Below are positions 1 through 8,911 of a stretch of 64,000 bases of DNA, in pieces. Position numbers and translations under genes: made by a program. Each line of letters begins with the position of its first letter. Position 1 is the stretch's first letter. Below the pieces are notes generated by a model. It was not told the DNA's origin. It did not search any database and saw nothing but the letters and a program-made list of their open reading frames with translations. Source of the stretch: CAWIOX01 sp963837775 (lineage in GTDB: Bacteria > Pseudomonadota > Gammaproteobacteria > Burkholderiales > Burkholderiaceae_D); NCBI GenBank assembly GCA_963837775.1, contig CAWIOX010000033.1, forward strand, positions 124,001 to 188,000, given 5' to 3'.

Positions 1-35
1 GCAGCCAGCGTGCGTTGTACAGGAAATAGGCGCAT
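1..35 (-). CDS. Possible 5' end of an SCO1/SenC-type assembly gene (partial)
   Basis: An ATG on the minus strand at 35 opens a frame that runs off the window edge, starting M-R-L-F-P-V-Q-R-T-L. A gene for an SCO/SenC copper chaperone commonly follows ctaB in Burkholderiales oxidase operons, so position and strand fit. Only eleven codons are visible and there is no strong Shine-Dalgarno sequence, so this rests on gene order and not on recognisable protein sequence. Confidence 0.3.
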   Translation of the reverse strand, partial: MRLFPVQRTLA

Positions 36-39
36 GGAT

Positions 40-924
40 TTAGAACTTGAAATAGTGATCAACCAGCAATGCGGCAAACAGCAGTGACAGGTAGAGGATA
101 GAAAAGTTGAATGTCTTGCGGGCAAGAAGATCGTTGTAATGGCGATAAATCTGCCATGCATGCCACAGGAAAACCGCGCCCAGCAGCAAGGCACTGATCA
201 GATAAATCAGGCCGCTCATCTGCACCGCATACGGCAATGTCGTGGTCGCGACCAGCGCAATCGTGTAAAGCCAGACGTGGAAACGGGTGAATTCCAGTCC
301 ATGCGTAATCGGCAGCATCGGCAAACCGGATTTAGCATAATCGTCGCGCCGGTACATTGCCAGCGCCCAGAAATGCGGCGGGGTCCAGACGAAAATGATC
401 AACACCAGCAACCACGCCTGCATCGGCACGTCATTGGCAATCGCGGCCCAGCCCAGAGCAGGCGGCATCGCGCCCGACAAACCTCCGATGACGATGTTTT
501 GCGGGGTGGCCGGCTTCAGGATCAAGGTGTAAATCACCGCATAACCGACAAAGGTGGCAAATGTCAGCCACATCGTCAGCGGATTGACCAGCTGATGCAA
601 CACCAGCATCCCGGCGCCACCGATCACCCCGGAAAACAGCAAGGTTTGCGGCACAGTGATCTCGCCGCCGACGGTCGGCCGGCGCGCTGTACGCGCCATG
701 CGCGCATCGATTTCACGCTCCAGCAGGCAATTGACCGCAAAGGCCGCTCCCGCCAATAGCCAGATGCCGATGGTGGCGGCAATCACCACGCGCCAGTCGG
801 GCAATTCAGGCGTTGCCAGGAACATGCCGATTACCGCGCAAAAGACGGCAAGTTGCGTCACGCGCGGCTTGGTCAGCGACAGGTATTGGGCAAAACGATT
901 GGAGTTAGCGGCAAGTGATGTCAT
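40..924 (-). CDS. ctaB: Protoheme IX farnesyltransferase (heme O synthase)
   Basis: A 294-residue polytopic inner-membrane protein of the UbiA prenyltransferase family. It adds a farnesyl group to heme b to make heme O, the precursor of heme A for the aa3 oxidase encoded upstream. The N-terminal LTKPRVTQLAVF segment and the conserved NCLLEREIDARMARTARRP region (about residues 64-82) hold the allylic-diphosphate-binding Asp/Arg residues. About nine hydrophobic segments follow and the length is normal for CtaB/CyoE. It is the penultimate visible gene of the minus-strand oxidase operon, 10 bp after ctaA. Confidence 0.96.
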   Translation of the reverse strand: MTSLAANSNRFAQYLSLTKPRVTQLAVFCAVIGMFLATPELPDWRVVIAATIGIWLLAGAAFAVNCLLEREIDARMARTARRPTVGGEITVPQTLLFSGVIGGAGMLVLHQLVNPLTMWLTFATFVGYAVIYTLILKPATPQNIVIGGLSGAMPPALGWAAIANDVPMQAWLLVLIIFVWTPPHFWALAMYRRDDYAKSGLPMLPITHGLEFTRFHVWLYTIALVATTTLPYAVQMSGLIYLISALLLGAVFLWHAWQIYRHYNDLLARKTFNFSILYLSLLFAALLVDHYFKF

Positions 925-934
925 TTGTCTGTTT

Positions 935-2048
935 TTAAAGTGGTGATGACGGCGAATTCGTGAGACTTGACGTTACTTGCGAGGAAATTCTGCTTTTGTA
1001 GTTTAACATGACCAGCAACAACACGAGCAGCGCCGCACCACCGTTATGCAGCACTGCAATCGCCAGTGGCCACTTCAGGAATATGCTCGAAACGCCGCTG
1101 AGAAACTGCAAGCCTGCGACCATCAACAGCCAGCCAGCCGTCTTGCGCAGGCCGTCCATCTTCAAGCCGCGCCATGCGACCCAGCCTATGCAGGCAATCA
1201 CAAGCAGCGCAAAGCTGCGATGCATCCAATGAATCGCAGTCAATGCCGGGAATGGCAGGAATTCCCCATCGGCGGTCCGGCCAAGATGCCGCCACAAGCT
1301 GAAACCATGTTCGAAGTCCATCTGCGGCAACAGCGCGCCATGACACAGCGGGTAATCGCTGCAGGCCAGCGCCGCATAGTTAGTACTTACCCAGCCGCCC
1401 AGCGCAATTTGCATGAACAGCAGGATCAATGCAAACGCGGCCGGCGTGCGTAAGGTCGCGGCCGGCAGCGTCATCGGCGCATGCTGGCCTTGGCGCGCCG
1501 CCAGCCACGCCAGTACCGCCAGCAGGCTCATTCCCAGTAACAAATGGATAGTCACGATAATCGGCTGCAACTTCAGGGTGACGGTCCATGCGCCGAATGC
1601 GCCCTGCACGCAGACCATGAGCAATAGTCCGGTCGGCAAGCAGGGACTGAAGGCGGTTTGTCGCTGTCCGGCTCTTGTGCCAGTTGCGCCATGCGCTGGC
1701 CACCAGGGCGATGATCAGCACACCCACCGCCATCGCCAGATAGCGATGTATCATCTCTATCCATGCCTTCGCGACCGACACAGGCCCGTTCGGCATCAAT
1801 GTCTGTGCCGCATGAATGTCAGCGTGTGCCAGAAAGGGATTGGACTGGCCGTAGCAGCCCGGCCAGTCCGGGCACCCCAGACCGGAATCGGTCAGGCGCG
1901 TAAAAGCACCGAACATGATCAGATCAAAGGTCAAAAATACGGCAACCCAGGCCAGTTTGCGGTATTTGTTCGCATCGCCCGATACCCAGACCAGGGCCAG
2001 CGGCAGCATCGCAGCCAGCAAGCCCGTGATCGCAAGTTGGATCAGCAT
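935..2048 (-). CDS. ctaA: Heme A synthase, COX15/CtaA family (one frameshift)
   Basis: CtaA converts heme O to heme A in the inner membrane. The N-terminal half (from the ATG at 2048, MLIQLAITGLL) has the GAFTRLTDSGLGCPDWPGCYG motif region with its conserved Cys pair and the membrane helices. The C-terminal half continues in another frame from about LLMVCVQGAFGAWTVTLK. The frames join at about 1638-1640, where removing one base (CTTG to CTG) gives QSLLPTGLLLMVCVQG. The corrected length is 370 residues, normal for the family. The gene is essential for aa3 oxidase and its neighbours are intact, so the shift is more likely a sequence error than a real lesion. Confidence 0.9.
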
Positions 2049-2055
2049 CGGGACT

Positions 2056-2646
2056 TCATCCTATGCTGGAGGCTTTCAACAACTTGACCAGATCCTTCTT
2101 GATCTTGTTCGGATCGGCATCTTTCGGATAACGCATCATCAGGTTGCCCAAGGGATCCACCAGATAGATATGATCGGACAATGCATTGCCAGCCTCTGCC
2201 GGCAGCCATTTCTGCAGCGCTTGTTGTGTCACGCGCAAATGCCGCATCCCGTCATACTCACGCATCAGCACGGTATCGAGCGGCTTGTCGTCCGTAATCA
2301 GCCAGACCCGCTCAATGCGCTCCATCTCCTTGCCTTGCGCGGCACGCAGCTGGCGCATGTCGTAAAGCTTTTTCTTGCAGATTTCCTCGCAATCAGCATC
2401 GTTGACCTGCAACATCAGCCACTTGCCCTTGTACGCTTCCAGCGAGAGTGCGGTGCCATCCAGAGCAGTGCTGCCAAGCGCCGGCATCGGATAATCCCTC
2501 GGGTCCAGCAAGGTGCCGTAGTTGGTCCGGCTTTGCGGCTTGATCACGTAATAGGTGAAATACGAAGCCAGCAATGGGGCAGCGCAAATCGCCAGCACCA
2601 TGAATAGTTTGCGGCGACCTGTCTGTTTTTGCTTATCTTGTTCCAC
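2056..2646 (-). CDS. Cytochrome oxidase-cluster membrane-anchored protein, thioredoxin/SCO-like
   Basis: A 196-residue protein with one N-terminal transmembrane segment (about residues 14-33) and a periplasmic domain that looks like a degenerate SCO/thioredoxin fold: KGKWLMLQVNDADCEEICKKK carries a C-x3-C pair in the position of the SCO copper-binding cysteines. Proteins of this type lie between SURF1 and ctaA in many Burkholderiales oxidase operons, usually annotated only as transmembrane protein. It starts with GTG and overlaps the end of the SURF1 gene by 14 bp, so the two are probably translationally coupled. A role in copper or redox chaperoning during oxidase assembly is inferred. Confidence 0.72.
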   Translation of the reverse strand: MEQDKQKQTGRRKLFMVLAICAAPLLASYFTYYVIKPQSRTNYGTLLDPRDYPMPALGSTALDGTALSLEAYKGKWLMLQVNDADCEEICKKKLYDMRQLRAAQGKEMERIERVWLITDDKPLDTVLMREYDGMRHLRVTQQALQKWLPAEAGNALSDHIYLVDPLGNLMMRYPKDADPNKIKKDLVKLLKASSIG

Positions 2647-3346
2647 GTCGAAATCCTGTCACTACAAAAAATAGGAATGCCATTGCCGCCAGCGCATACC
2701 ACTGGAATGCATAAGCGCGGTGCTTTTCAGCGCCGCTGGAGGGGCGGGGCCAATCTCGGATCAGCCCATCCTGCATATCATTGAGCTGCTCGATTAAAAA
2801 GGGCTTGATTTCAAGCTTGCTGGCCACTGCAACAGTGGCTATATCCAGATTTTGCACAATCGCATGAGGCAGCAAGGGCGCCTCCGCTCCCAATTGCAAC
2901 AACCGGCCCGGACTGCGTCGAACCAGGCCCTGCACTTCGACAGTGCCGCCGGGCGTCAGCAGTATCGGCAACTTGCTGCGTTCATTATTATTACGAGGTA
3001 TCCAACCGCGCGCAATCAGCACATGCACAGGTGAATTGGCTAATTTGAATGGCATCAGCACATAAAAACCAGCTCCCCCCTTATACGGCCGGTTATCAAG
3101 GTAAATGGGCCAAGCGCTAACAAACTGACCGTTGAGCTTCACCCGGCGATACTCGATTTCGTCCAGTTTGTCCGCCCTGGCATCCAACACAATGGGCGCA
3201 GCATTGGCACGCGTCAACAGTTTCTGCTCAATCGACTCTTTCTCAAGCGCACGCCGCGTTTGCCATTGCCCCAGCAGCAAACCGACGCTCACTGCAATCA
3301 ATGCAGCAATGAAAGGCACCCAGCGAAACCGAAATACGATAGGCAT
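2633..3346 (-). CDS. SURF1 family cytochrome oxidase biogenesis protein
   Basis: A 237-residue protein with the SURF1 topology: a transmembrane helix at each end (about residues 10-26 and 214-233) and a periplasmic domain between. Family-typical stretches are LGQWQTRRALEK, YRRVKLNGQF, YLDNRPYKGGAGFYVLMPF and the terminal AFQWYALAAMAFLFF. SURF1 proteins bind heme A and aid its insertion into subunit I of aa3 oxidases. It lies in the minus-strand oxidase/heme A operon and starts 77 bp from the divergent DUF2909 gene. Confidence 0.93.
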   Translation of the reverse strand: MPIVFRFRWVPFIAALIAVSVGLLLGQWQTRRALEKESIEQKLLTRANAAPIVLDARADKLDEIEYRRVKLNGQFVSAWPIYLDNRPYKGGAGFYVLMPFKLANSPVHVLIARGWIPRNNNERSKLPILLTPGGTVEVQGLVRRSPGRLLQLGAEAPLLPHAIVQNLDIATVAVASKLEIKPFLIEQLNDMQDGLIRDWPRPSSGAEKHRAYAFQWYALAAMAFLFFVVTGFRRGTR

Positions 3347-3423
3347 TACAATGCTATCCTCACCATTATATTTTTTGCAACGGGAGTTCAGTTACCTGAA
3401 CCTGCCTGCAGCCCATACCCGCC

Positions 3424-3624
3424 ATGAAAATTCTTGTTGCGTTTGCCTTCATCCTCATCATTGTCAGCCTCGCTTCCGCACTCATTTTCATGATGAAGGA
3501 TAAAGGCAAGACCAACCGTACCGTCAAGGCATTGGCGTTGCGTGTCGGATTTTCGATCACGCTCTTCATCCTACTGTTGATTGCACATCACTTCGGCCTG
3601 ATCCAACCGACCGGAATCCGCTAG
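3424..3624 (+). CDS. Small twin-transmembrane protein, DUF2909 family
   Basis: A 66-residue protein with two hydrophobic segments (about 5-22 and 43-61) separated by a short charged loop (MMKDKGKTNRTVKAL). This is the architecture of the DUF2909 twin-TM proteins found between SURF1 and ctaE in betaproteobacterial oxidase loci. It is the only plus-strand gene in the cluster. Its function is unknown; a role in oxidase assembly or stability is suggested only by its location. Confidence 0.85.
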   Translation: MKILVAFAFILIIVSLASALIFMMKDKGKTNRTVKALALRVGFSITLFILLLIAHHFGLIQPTGIR

Positions 3625-3664
3625 AAGTAATAACTCCACATTTCTTACTGACCAAGTCAACATT

Positions 3665-3692
3665 AAAAAGCCGCACCGAAGTGCGGCTTTTT
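3665..3692. terminator. Bidirectional rho-independent terminator
   Basis: A perfect hairpin, AAAAAGCCGCAC-cgaa-GTGCGGCTTTTT, with a run of A on one side and T on the other. It lies between the convergent ends of the DUF2909 gene and ctaE and can stop transcription from both sides. Confidence 0.92.
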
Positions 3693-3718
3693 ATATGCCT
3701 TGCGATACAGCCGTCTGC

Positions 3719-4591
3719 TTACAACCAGTAGACAACAACATACAAACCAAGCCAGACAACGTCAACAAAGTGCCAGTACCAGGCGGCGCCTTCGAACGCG
3801 AAATGGTTCTCAGGCGTGAAATGGCCCTTCATCACACGGTATAGGACCACCGACAACATGATAGCGCCCATCGTCACATGGAAACCATGGAAACCGGTCA
3901 GCATGAAAAAGGTCGAGCCGTAGATGCCGGAAGTCAGCTTCAGGTTCAGTTCGCTATACGCATGCATGTATTCGTATGCCTGGAAGCCCATGAACACCGC
4001 ACCCAGCACAATCGTCGCAAATAGCCAGAGTGCTGTCTTGGCACGCTCGCCGGAACGGATCGCGTGATGTGCAATCGTCAGCGTCACGCCGGAAGTCAAG
4101 AGCAAGGCGGTGTTGAGGGTCGGGATCGGAAACGGTCCCATCGTCTTGAACTGTTCAATCGTGCCGGCAGGGCCGGCATTGCCCCACTGCGCGCCGAAAT
4201 CCGGCCATAGAATCTTGTGATCCAGATCGCCCAGCCAGGGCATCGTGATGCTGCGCGCATAAAACAAGGCGCCGAAAAACGCGGCGAAGAACATCACTTC
4301 CGAGAAAATGAACCAGCTCATGCTCCAGCGGAAAGAGGTATCGATGCGCTGGCTGTATTGGCCGCTTTCAGACTCGGCAATCGCATCGCCGAACCAGTTA
4401 TACATTACAGCGATCACCAGAGCGATGCCGATCATATTGACATAGGAACCCCAGACCAGACCATTCACCCATGCCGAGGCGCCGATCATGGTCAGCAGTA
4501 GTGAGGCACCGGCAAAGACCGGCCATTTTGACGGACCAGGCACAAAATAATACGGTGCGCCAGAGGACGCCTTAACGTGGTGAGCACTCAT
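3719..4591 (-). CDS. ctaE: Cytochrome c oxidase subunit III
   Basis: Subunit III of the aa3-type terminal oxidase, an inner-membrane protein with seven predicted helices. Family signatures include PYYFVPGPSKWPVF at the N-terminus, SEVMFFAAFFGALFYARS, LLLTSGVTLTIAHHA, GFHGFHVTMGAIML and the terminal WYWHFVDVVWLGLYVVVYW. I chose the ATG at 4591 (MSAHHVKASSG) because GGGAG lies just upstream; an upstream in-frame start would add six unsupported residues. It shares the minus-strand operon with the DUF2970 gene, ctaG, ctaD and ctaC. Confidence 0.97.
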   Translation of the reverse strand: MSAHHVKASSGAPYYFVPGPSKWPVFAGASLLLTMIGASAWVNGLVWGSYVNMIGIALVIAVMYNWFGDAIAESESGQYSQRIDTSFRWSMSWFIFSEVMFFAAFFGALFYARSITMPWLGDLDHKILWPDFGAQWGNAGPAGTIEQFKTMGPFPIPTLNTALLLTSGVTLTIAHHAIRSGERAKTALWLFATIVLGAVFMGFQAYEYMHAYSELNLKLTSGIYGSTFFMLTGFHGFHVTMGAIMLSVVLYRVMKGHFTPENHFAFEGAAWYWHFVDVVWLGLYVVVYWL

Positions 4592-4618
4592 CTCGATCTC
4601 CCAATACAAATTTAAACA

Positions 4619-4837
4619 CTATTTAGCAACGACGATTTTGACGATCACCACCAGCGTTGCAATAAAAATCAAGGCGCCGATCACGCCGGCAATAATCACA
4701 TGCACAGGATTAAGTTGTGCTGCATCGTGTTCATAGTCACTCTTTTTCCTGACCCCGAAAAAAGACCAGAAAACGGCCTTCATCGTGGCAAGGAAAGAGG
4801 TCTTGCGTCGTACTGCTTTTTTCAAATCCTGCATCAA
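4619..4837 (-). CDS. DUF2970 single-membrane-span protein
   Basis: A 72-residue protein with a basic N-terminus (MMQDLKKAVRRKTSFLATMK), the AVFWSFFGVRKKSDYE stretch typical of DUF2970 and one C-terminal membrane helix (VIIAGVIGALIFIATLVVIV). Genes of this family sit between ctaG and ctaE in many betaproteobacteria. The function is unknown, presumably accessory to oxidase assembly. It starts 9 bp after ctaG ends. Confidence 0.85.
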   Translation of the reverse strand: MMQDLKKAVRRKTSFLATMKAVFWSFFGVRKKSDYEHDAAQLNPVHVIIAGVIGALIFIATLVVIVKIVVAK

Positions 4838-4846
4838 TGAGCCTTT

Positions 4847-5410
4847 TCAACTGGCTTTTTTCAATTGTCCGCCAACTTCAAAAAACGTGTAGGACAAGGT
4901 AATGGTCTTAATGTTTTTCGGCAGTGCGGGGTCAATATAAAAAACCACCGGCATCTGCTTCGCCTCATTCGGGCCAAGAGTCTGCTGCTTGAAACAGAAG
5001 CACTCCACTTTCTTGAAATGTGCCGCTACCTGTTGCGGCGCATAACTGGGAATCGCTTGCGCATCGATACTGCGCGCTTGCGTATTCACGACCTCATAGA
5101 CCACTTGCGCCATCTCACCAGGATGGACCTGCAGGCTGTTGACCGTAGGTCGAAAGCGCCACGGTCCTTGCACGTTGGCATCAAATTCAACTGTAATGAG
5201 CCGAGACTTGTCGATCTGTGTATTAGTTACCGCCTTCACCGTAACGTCTTGCGTAGTCAGGATATTGATGCCGGTAATTTCACAAATCTTTTTATAAATC
5301 GGCACCAGTGCATAGCCAAAACCAAACATCAGACAGGCAATAAGCAGCAATTTACCCAACATCTGTTTATTCAATGCCCGCCCAGGCACCTGCTCATGCT
5401 GCCCGCTCAT
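4847..5410 (-). CDS. ctaG: Cytochrome c oxidase assembly protein CtaG/Cox11
   Basis: CtaG delivers copper to the CuB site of subunit I. The protein has an N-terminal membrane anchor (about residues 17-35) and a periplasmic immunoglobulin-like domain with the copper-binding CFCF motif (VECFCFKQQTLGPNE) and the conserved FRPTVNSLQVHPGE region. I chose the ATG at 5410 (MSGQHEQVPGRA), which gives 187 residues, the usual length. It begins 2 bp before the stop of the upstream small assembly peptide, suggesting coupled translation. Confidence 0.95.
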   Translation of the reverse strand: MSGQHEQVPGRALNKQMLGKLLLIACLMFGFGYALVPIYKKICEITGINILTTQDVTVKAVTNTQIDKSRLITVEFDANVQGPWRFRPTVNSLQVHPGEMAQVVYEVVNTQARSIDAQAIPSYAPQQVAAHFKKVECFCFKQQTLGPNEAKQMPVVFYIDPALPKNIKTITLSYTFFEVGGQLKKAS

Positions 5411-5411
5411 T

Positions 5412-5519
5412 TCAACGGAACCAGATCTGCTTGGTAAACACACCTAGGAAAAACACCAGCGCCACAGAAGCCAGTATCAATGCCGTCTTCAGGTTATTCG
5501 GGGGGATTTTCTCGGACAT
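5412..5519 (-). CDS. Cytochrome oxidase small assembly protein (35 aa)
   Basis: A short minus-strand frame from the ATG at 5519 encodes 35 residues: MSEKIPPNNLKTALILASVA, then a hydrophobic stretch, ending TKQIWFR. It is a single-span peptide with a short charged N-terminus. Tiny proteins of exactly this kind lie between ctaD and ctaG in betaproteobacterial oxidase operons and are annotated as cytochrome oxidase small assembly protein. It is tightly packed between ctaD and ctaG. The role is inferred from location and family. Confidence 0.85.
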   Translation of the reverse strand: MSEKIPPNNLKTALILASVALVFFLGVFTKQIWFR

Positions 5520-5554
5520 AAGCATTATCTGGCGGGCTTGCGCCCGCGATCCAT

Positions 5555-7151
5555 TCATTTAACAGTTGGAGGCACTTCAAACGTATGGAATGGTGCAGGA
5601 CTAGGAACAGTCCACTCCAGACCTTCGGCGCCATCCCATGGCTTGTCCTCCGCCTTCTTGCCACCCTTGATCGATGGAATGACCACGGCAAACAGGAAGT
5701 ACACCTGCATCAGACCAAACCCAAAACCGCCTATTGAGGCAAGCATGTTGAAGTCGGTGAATTGTGCCGGATAGTCCGCATAACGACGCGGCATGCCTGC
5801 TAGCCCCAGGAAGTGCATCGGGAAAAACGTGACGTTAAACATGACCAGCGAACCCCAGAAATGTATCTTGCCGCGTGTTTCGTTGTACATGAAACCGGTC
5901 CATTTCGGACTCCAGTAGTAGTAACCGGCAAACAGCGCGAACAGGGAGCCAGCCACCAATACATAATGGAAATGCGCCACTACATAGTAGGTATCCTGCA
6001 ACTGGATATCGATTGGCGTTACTGCCAGAATCAAGCCGGTAAAGCCGCCAATGGTGAACACAAAAATAAAGCCGACCGCGAACAGCATCGGGGTCTCGAA
6101 TGTCATCGAGCCTTTCCACATCGTCGCAATCCAGTTGAATACCTTGACGCCGGTTGGTACCGAAATCAGCATCGTCGCATACATGAAGAACAACTGCGCA
6201 GTCACCGGCATGCCGGTGGTGAACATGTGATGCGCCCAGACAATGAATGACAGAATCGCAATCGAGGCTGTCGCGTAGACCATCGATGCATAGCCGAACA
6301 ATGGCTTGCGCGCAAACGCGGGAATAATCTGGGACACGATACCGAATGCCGGCAAAATCATGATGTAGACCTCGGGATGCCCGAAGAACCAGAAGATATG
6401 CTGATACATCACCGGATCACCGCCGCCAGCCGCATTGAAAAAGGACGTGCCGAAATGACGATCCGTCAGCGTCATGGTGATCGCCCCAGCCAATACCGGC
6501 ATCACGGCAATCAACAGATACGCTGTAATCAGCCAGGTCCAGCAGAACATCGGCATCTTCATCAATGTCATGCCTGGGCGCACGCATGTTCAGAATTGTG
6601 GTGATGATGTTAATGGAACCCATGATGGACGATGCGCCCATGATGTGAATCGCGAAAATCGCCATATCCATGCCTGGACCCATTTGCGTCGACAGCGGCG
6701 CATACAGGGTCCACCCGGCGGCAGTCGCACCGCCAGGCACCAGAAAGGACGTTGCCAGCAGGATCGCTGCCGGCGGCAGCAACCAGAACGAGAAGTTATT
6801 CATGCGGGCGAAAGCCATGTCTGATGCGCCGATTTGCAGCGGAATCATCCAGTTGGCAAAGCCCACAAAGGCCGGCATGATCGCGCCGAACACCATCATC
6901 AGACCATGCATCGTCGTCAACTGATTAAAAAATTCCGGCTGAAACAATTGCAAACCCGGCTGAAACAATTCGGCCCGAATCAACATCGCCAGCAAGCCGC
7001 CCGACATCAACATCGCGAAGGAAAACCACAGGTATAGCGTCCCAATGTCCTTGTGGTTGGTTGCATACAACCAACGGCGCCAGCCATGAGGATGGTCGTG
7101 CGCGTGGTCGTGAGAATGATCGTTTGCGTGATCGATTGCGGTTGTGCTCAT
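5555..7151 (-). CDS. ctaD: Cytochrome c oxidase subunit I (one frameshift)
   Basis: The catalytic subunit, which carries heme a and the heme a3-CuB centre in about twelve helices. Recognisable segments are TNHKDIGTLYLWFSF (N-terminus), PEVYIMILPAFGIVSQI, WAHHMFTTGM with the CuB His-His pair, and YYVVAHFHYVLVAGSLF near the heme ligands. The N-terminal frame reads to NMRAPRHDI and the rest continues from a shifted frame. Removing one base of the GGG at 6576-6578 restores NMRAPGMTLMKMPMFCW and a 531-residue protein of normal length. The histidine-rich N-terminus (HANDHSHDHAHDHPHGW) could bind metal and is variable in the family. Confidence 0.95.
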
Positions 7152-7170
7152 CTCAATATCCTAATTTCAA

Positions 7171-8328
7171 TTACTTGCGCGCAGCCAGAACTTCAGCCGG
7201 TTGGACGATGTTTTGTTGCGACTTGTTGGACCAGTTGTTGCGCGTGTAAGTGATCACTGCCGCGATTTCGGTATCCGACAAGGCTTTCCAGGAAGGCATG
7301 GCATTCTTGCCAGTCAAGACCAGCTTGATCTGATCCGCCTTGGCACCGGCAACCACAACAGAGCCGTCCAGCGCAGGGAATGCGCCCGGGACGCCCTTGC
7401 CTGTTGCCTGATGACAGGCAACACAATTGGCAGCATAGACTTTTTCGCCGCGCTGCTTCAACTCATCCACAGTCCAGGTTTTGTTCGGATCATCCGCTTT
7501 GGCAGCCAACTCCTTCTTCTTGCCATTGACCCATTTGGTGTATTCGTCATCCGTTACGACATTGACGACGATCGGCATGAACGCATGTTCCTTGCCGCAC
7601 AACTCAACGCATTGACCGCGGTAAGTGCCAATTTTTTCCGCCTTGAACCAGGTATCGCGCACAAAACCGGGTATCGCATCCTGTTTGACGCCAAAAGCAG
7701 GAATCGTCCACGAATGGATGACATCATTTGCCGTTGTAATAATGCGGATTTTCTTATTTACCGGCACCACCACCATGTTATCGACTTCAAGCAGGTAGTT
7801 TTCATTCTTGACCTTGCTTGGGTCCGTCACTTGCTCACGTGGAGTAGCTAGATTGGAGAGGAAAGAAATCCCTTCGCCCTCACCCTTCAGGTAGTCGTAA
7901 CCCCACTTCCACTGCATGCCGGTTGCCTTGATGGTGATATCGGCATTGGAGGTATCTTTCATCGCGACCAGAGTCTTGGTTGCAGGCAAAGCCATGCCGA
8001 TGACGATCAGGAAAGGAACAACAGTCCATGCAATTTCTACCGCCGTGCTCTCATGGAAAGTGGCCGGCTTATGGCCCAGCGATTTTCTATGCTTGAGAAT
8101 CGAGTAGAACATCACGCCGAATACGGCGACAAAGATCACCAGGCAAATGACCAGCATCAGATTATGAATAGAATAGATTTGCTGTGCTATCTGCGTCACC
8201 GGCGGCTGCAGATTGATCTCACGTACCGCAGGACCGCCCGGACTATCTACGACCGCCCAGGACGGCATACCCGTCATCAGGAGCGACGCACCAAGCATCA
8301 ACGATTGAAGTCGCTTCGCATCTTTCAT
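7171..8328 (-). CDS. ctaC: Cytochrome c oxidase subunit II with C-terminal cytochrome c domain
   Basis: Subunit II receives electrons from cytochrome c at the CuA site. It has a signal peptide (MKDAKRLQSLMLGASLLMTG), two membrane helices, the CuA ligand cluster in GQCVELCGKEHAFM and, unlike mitochondrial subunit II, a fused C-terminal heme c domain with CVACH. That places it in the caa3-like/fused subunit II group common in betaproteobacteria. I chose the ATG at 8328 because GGGGA lies just upstream; the longer frame to 8418 has no such site. It is the first gene of the oxidase operon. Confidence 0.96.
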   Translation of the reverse strand: MKDAKRLQSLMLGASLLMTGMPSWAVVDSPGGPAVREINLQPPVTQIAQQIYSIHNLMLVICLVIFVAVFGVMFYSILKHRKSLGHKPATFHESTAVEIAWTVVPFLIVIGMALPATKTLVAMKDTSNADITIKATGMQWKWGYDYLKGEGEGISFLSNLATPREQVTDPSKVKNENYLLEVDNMVVVPVNKKIRIITTANDVIHSWTIPAFGVKQDAIPGFVRDTWFKAEKIGTYRGQCVELCGKEHAFMPIVVNVVTDDEYTKWVNGKKKELAAKADDPNKTWTVDELKQRGEKVYAANCVACHQATGKGVPGAFPALDGSVVVAGAKADQIKLVLTGKNAMPSWKALSDTEIAAVITYTRNNWSNKSQQNIVQPAEVLAARK

Positions 8329-8911
8329 GTTTTCCCCAGCAGCCCAAAATAAGAATTCGTCCAACCACCAGACGCCAGCCTTTGACTTATTGCCAATATA
8401 AACTAACGCCGCCTCCATTCCGCAACTATTTCACACCAGCATGATCCACCTCAGAAAACCGGCAATTCAATTTTGTAATATCTGCCCGACCACGATTAGA
8501 TTTCATCGGAAAGTCAGCCTCAAAAAATCACCGGAATGCGCAGGCAGAGTCTGATTACCACCACCAATCAACAATGCCAATATAGCAATTATTTTCCAAC
8601 CAAAATAACAAGATACAAGTTTGCTAACTTTATAAGTGTAACTTGGAAAGCGCCTTGATATCAAGCAATTATCCTGATAAACACCTGCCGGTATCGGCTT
8701 TTAGCCCGTCGCAGACCCACCCGACTAAAAACCCAACATCATCGCGATAAAAAAATAGCCGCGGAGAACACCGAAAGCGCAGTGAGAATCTCTCCCGGCT
8801 TTGATGCTATCCGCGGCTGACCTGCCTGCTCCGCTCAGAGGCAGCAGAATGATCCGCACCAAGCAATAACAACTCACTCCAGAACCTGTTATTGCCCGAT
8901 ACAAGTAAGAA
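8329..8911. other. Intergenic region with the oxidase operon promoter
   Basis: About 580 bp without a credible gene between ctaC and the BioC-like gene, both on the minus strand. It is clearly more AT-rich than its surroundings around 8440-8660 and must contain the promoter of the oxidase operon. I could not assign -35/-10 boxes with confidence. The distal part holds the terminator listed at 8749-8818. Confidence 0.6.
8749..8818 (-). terminator. Long-stem rho-independent terminator after the BioC-like gene
   Basis: On the minus strand a 9-bp perfect outer stem (AGCCGCGGA with TCCGCGGCT) encloses about 44 nt with a smaller internal GAGA/TCTC hairpin and is followed directly by seven T residues. 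Its position, about 95 bp downstream of the BioC-like gene, fits a terminator for that transcript. Confidence 0.75.
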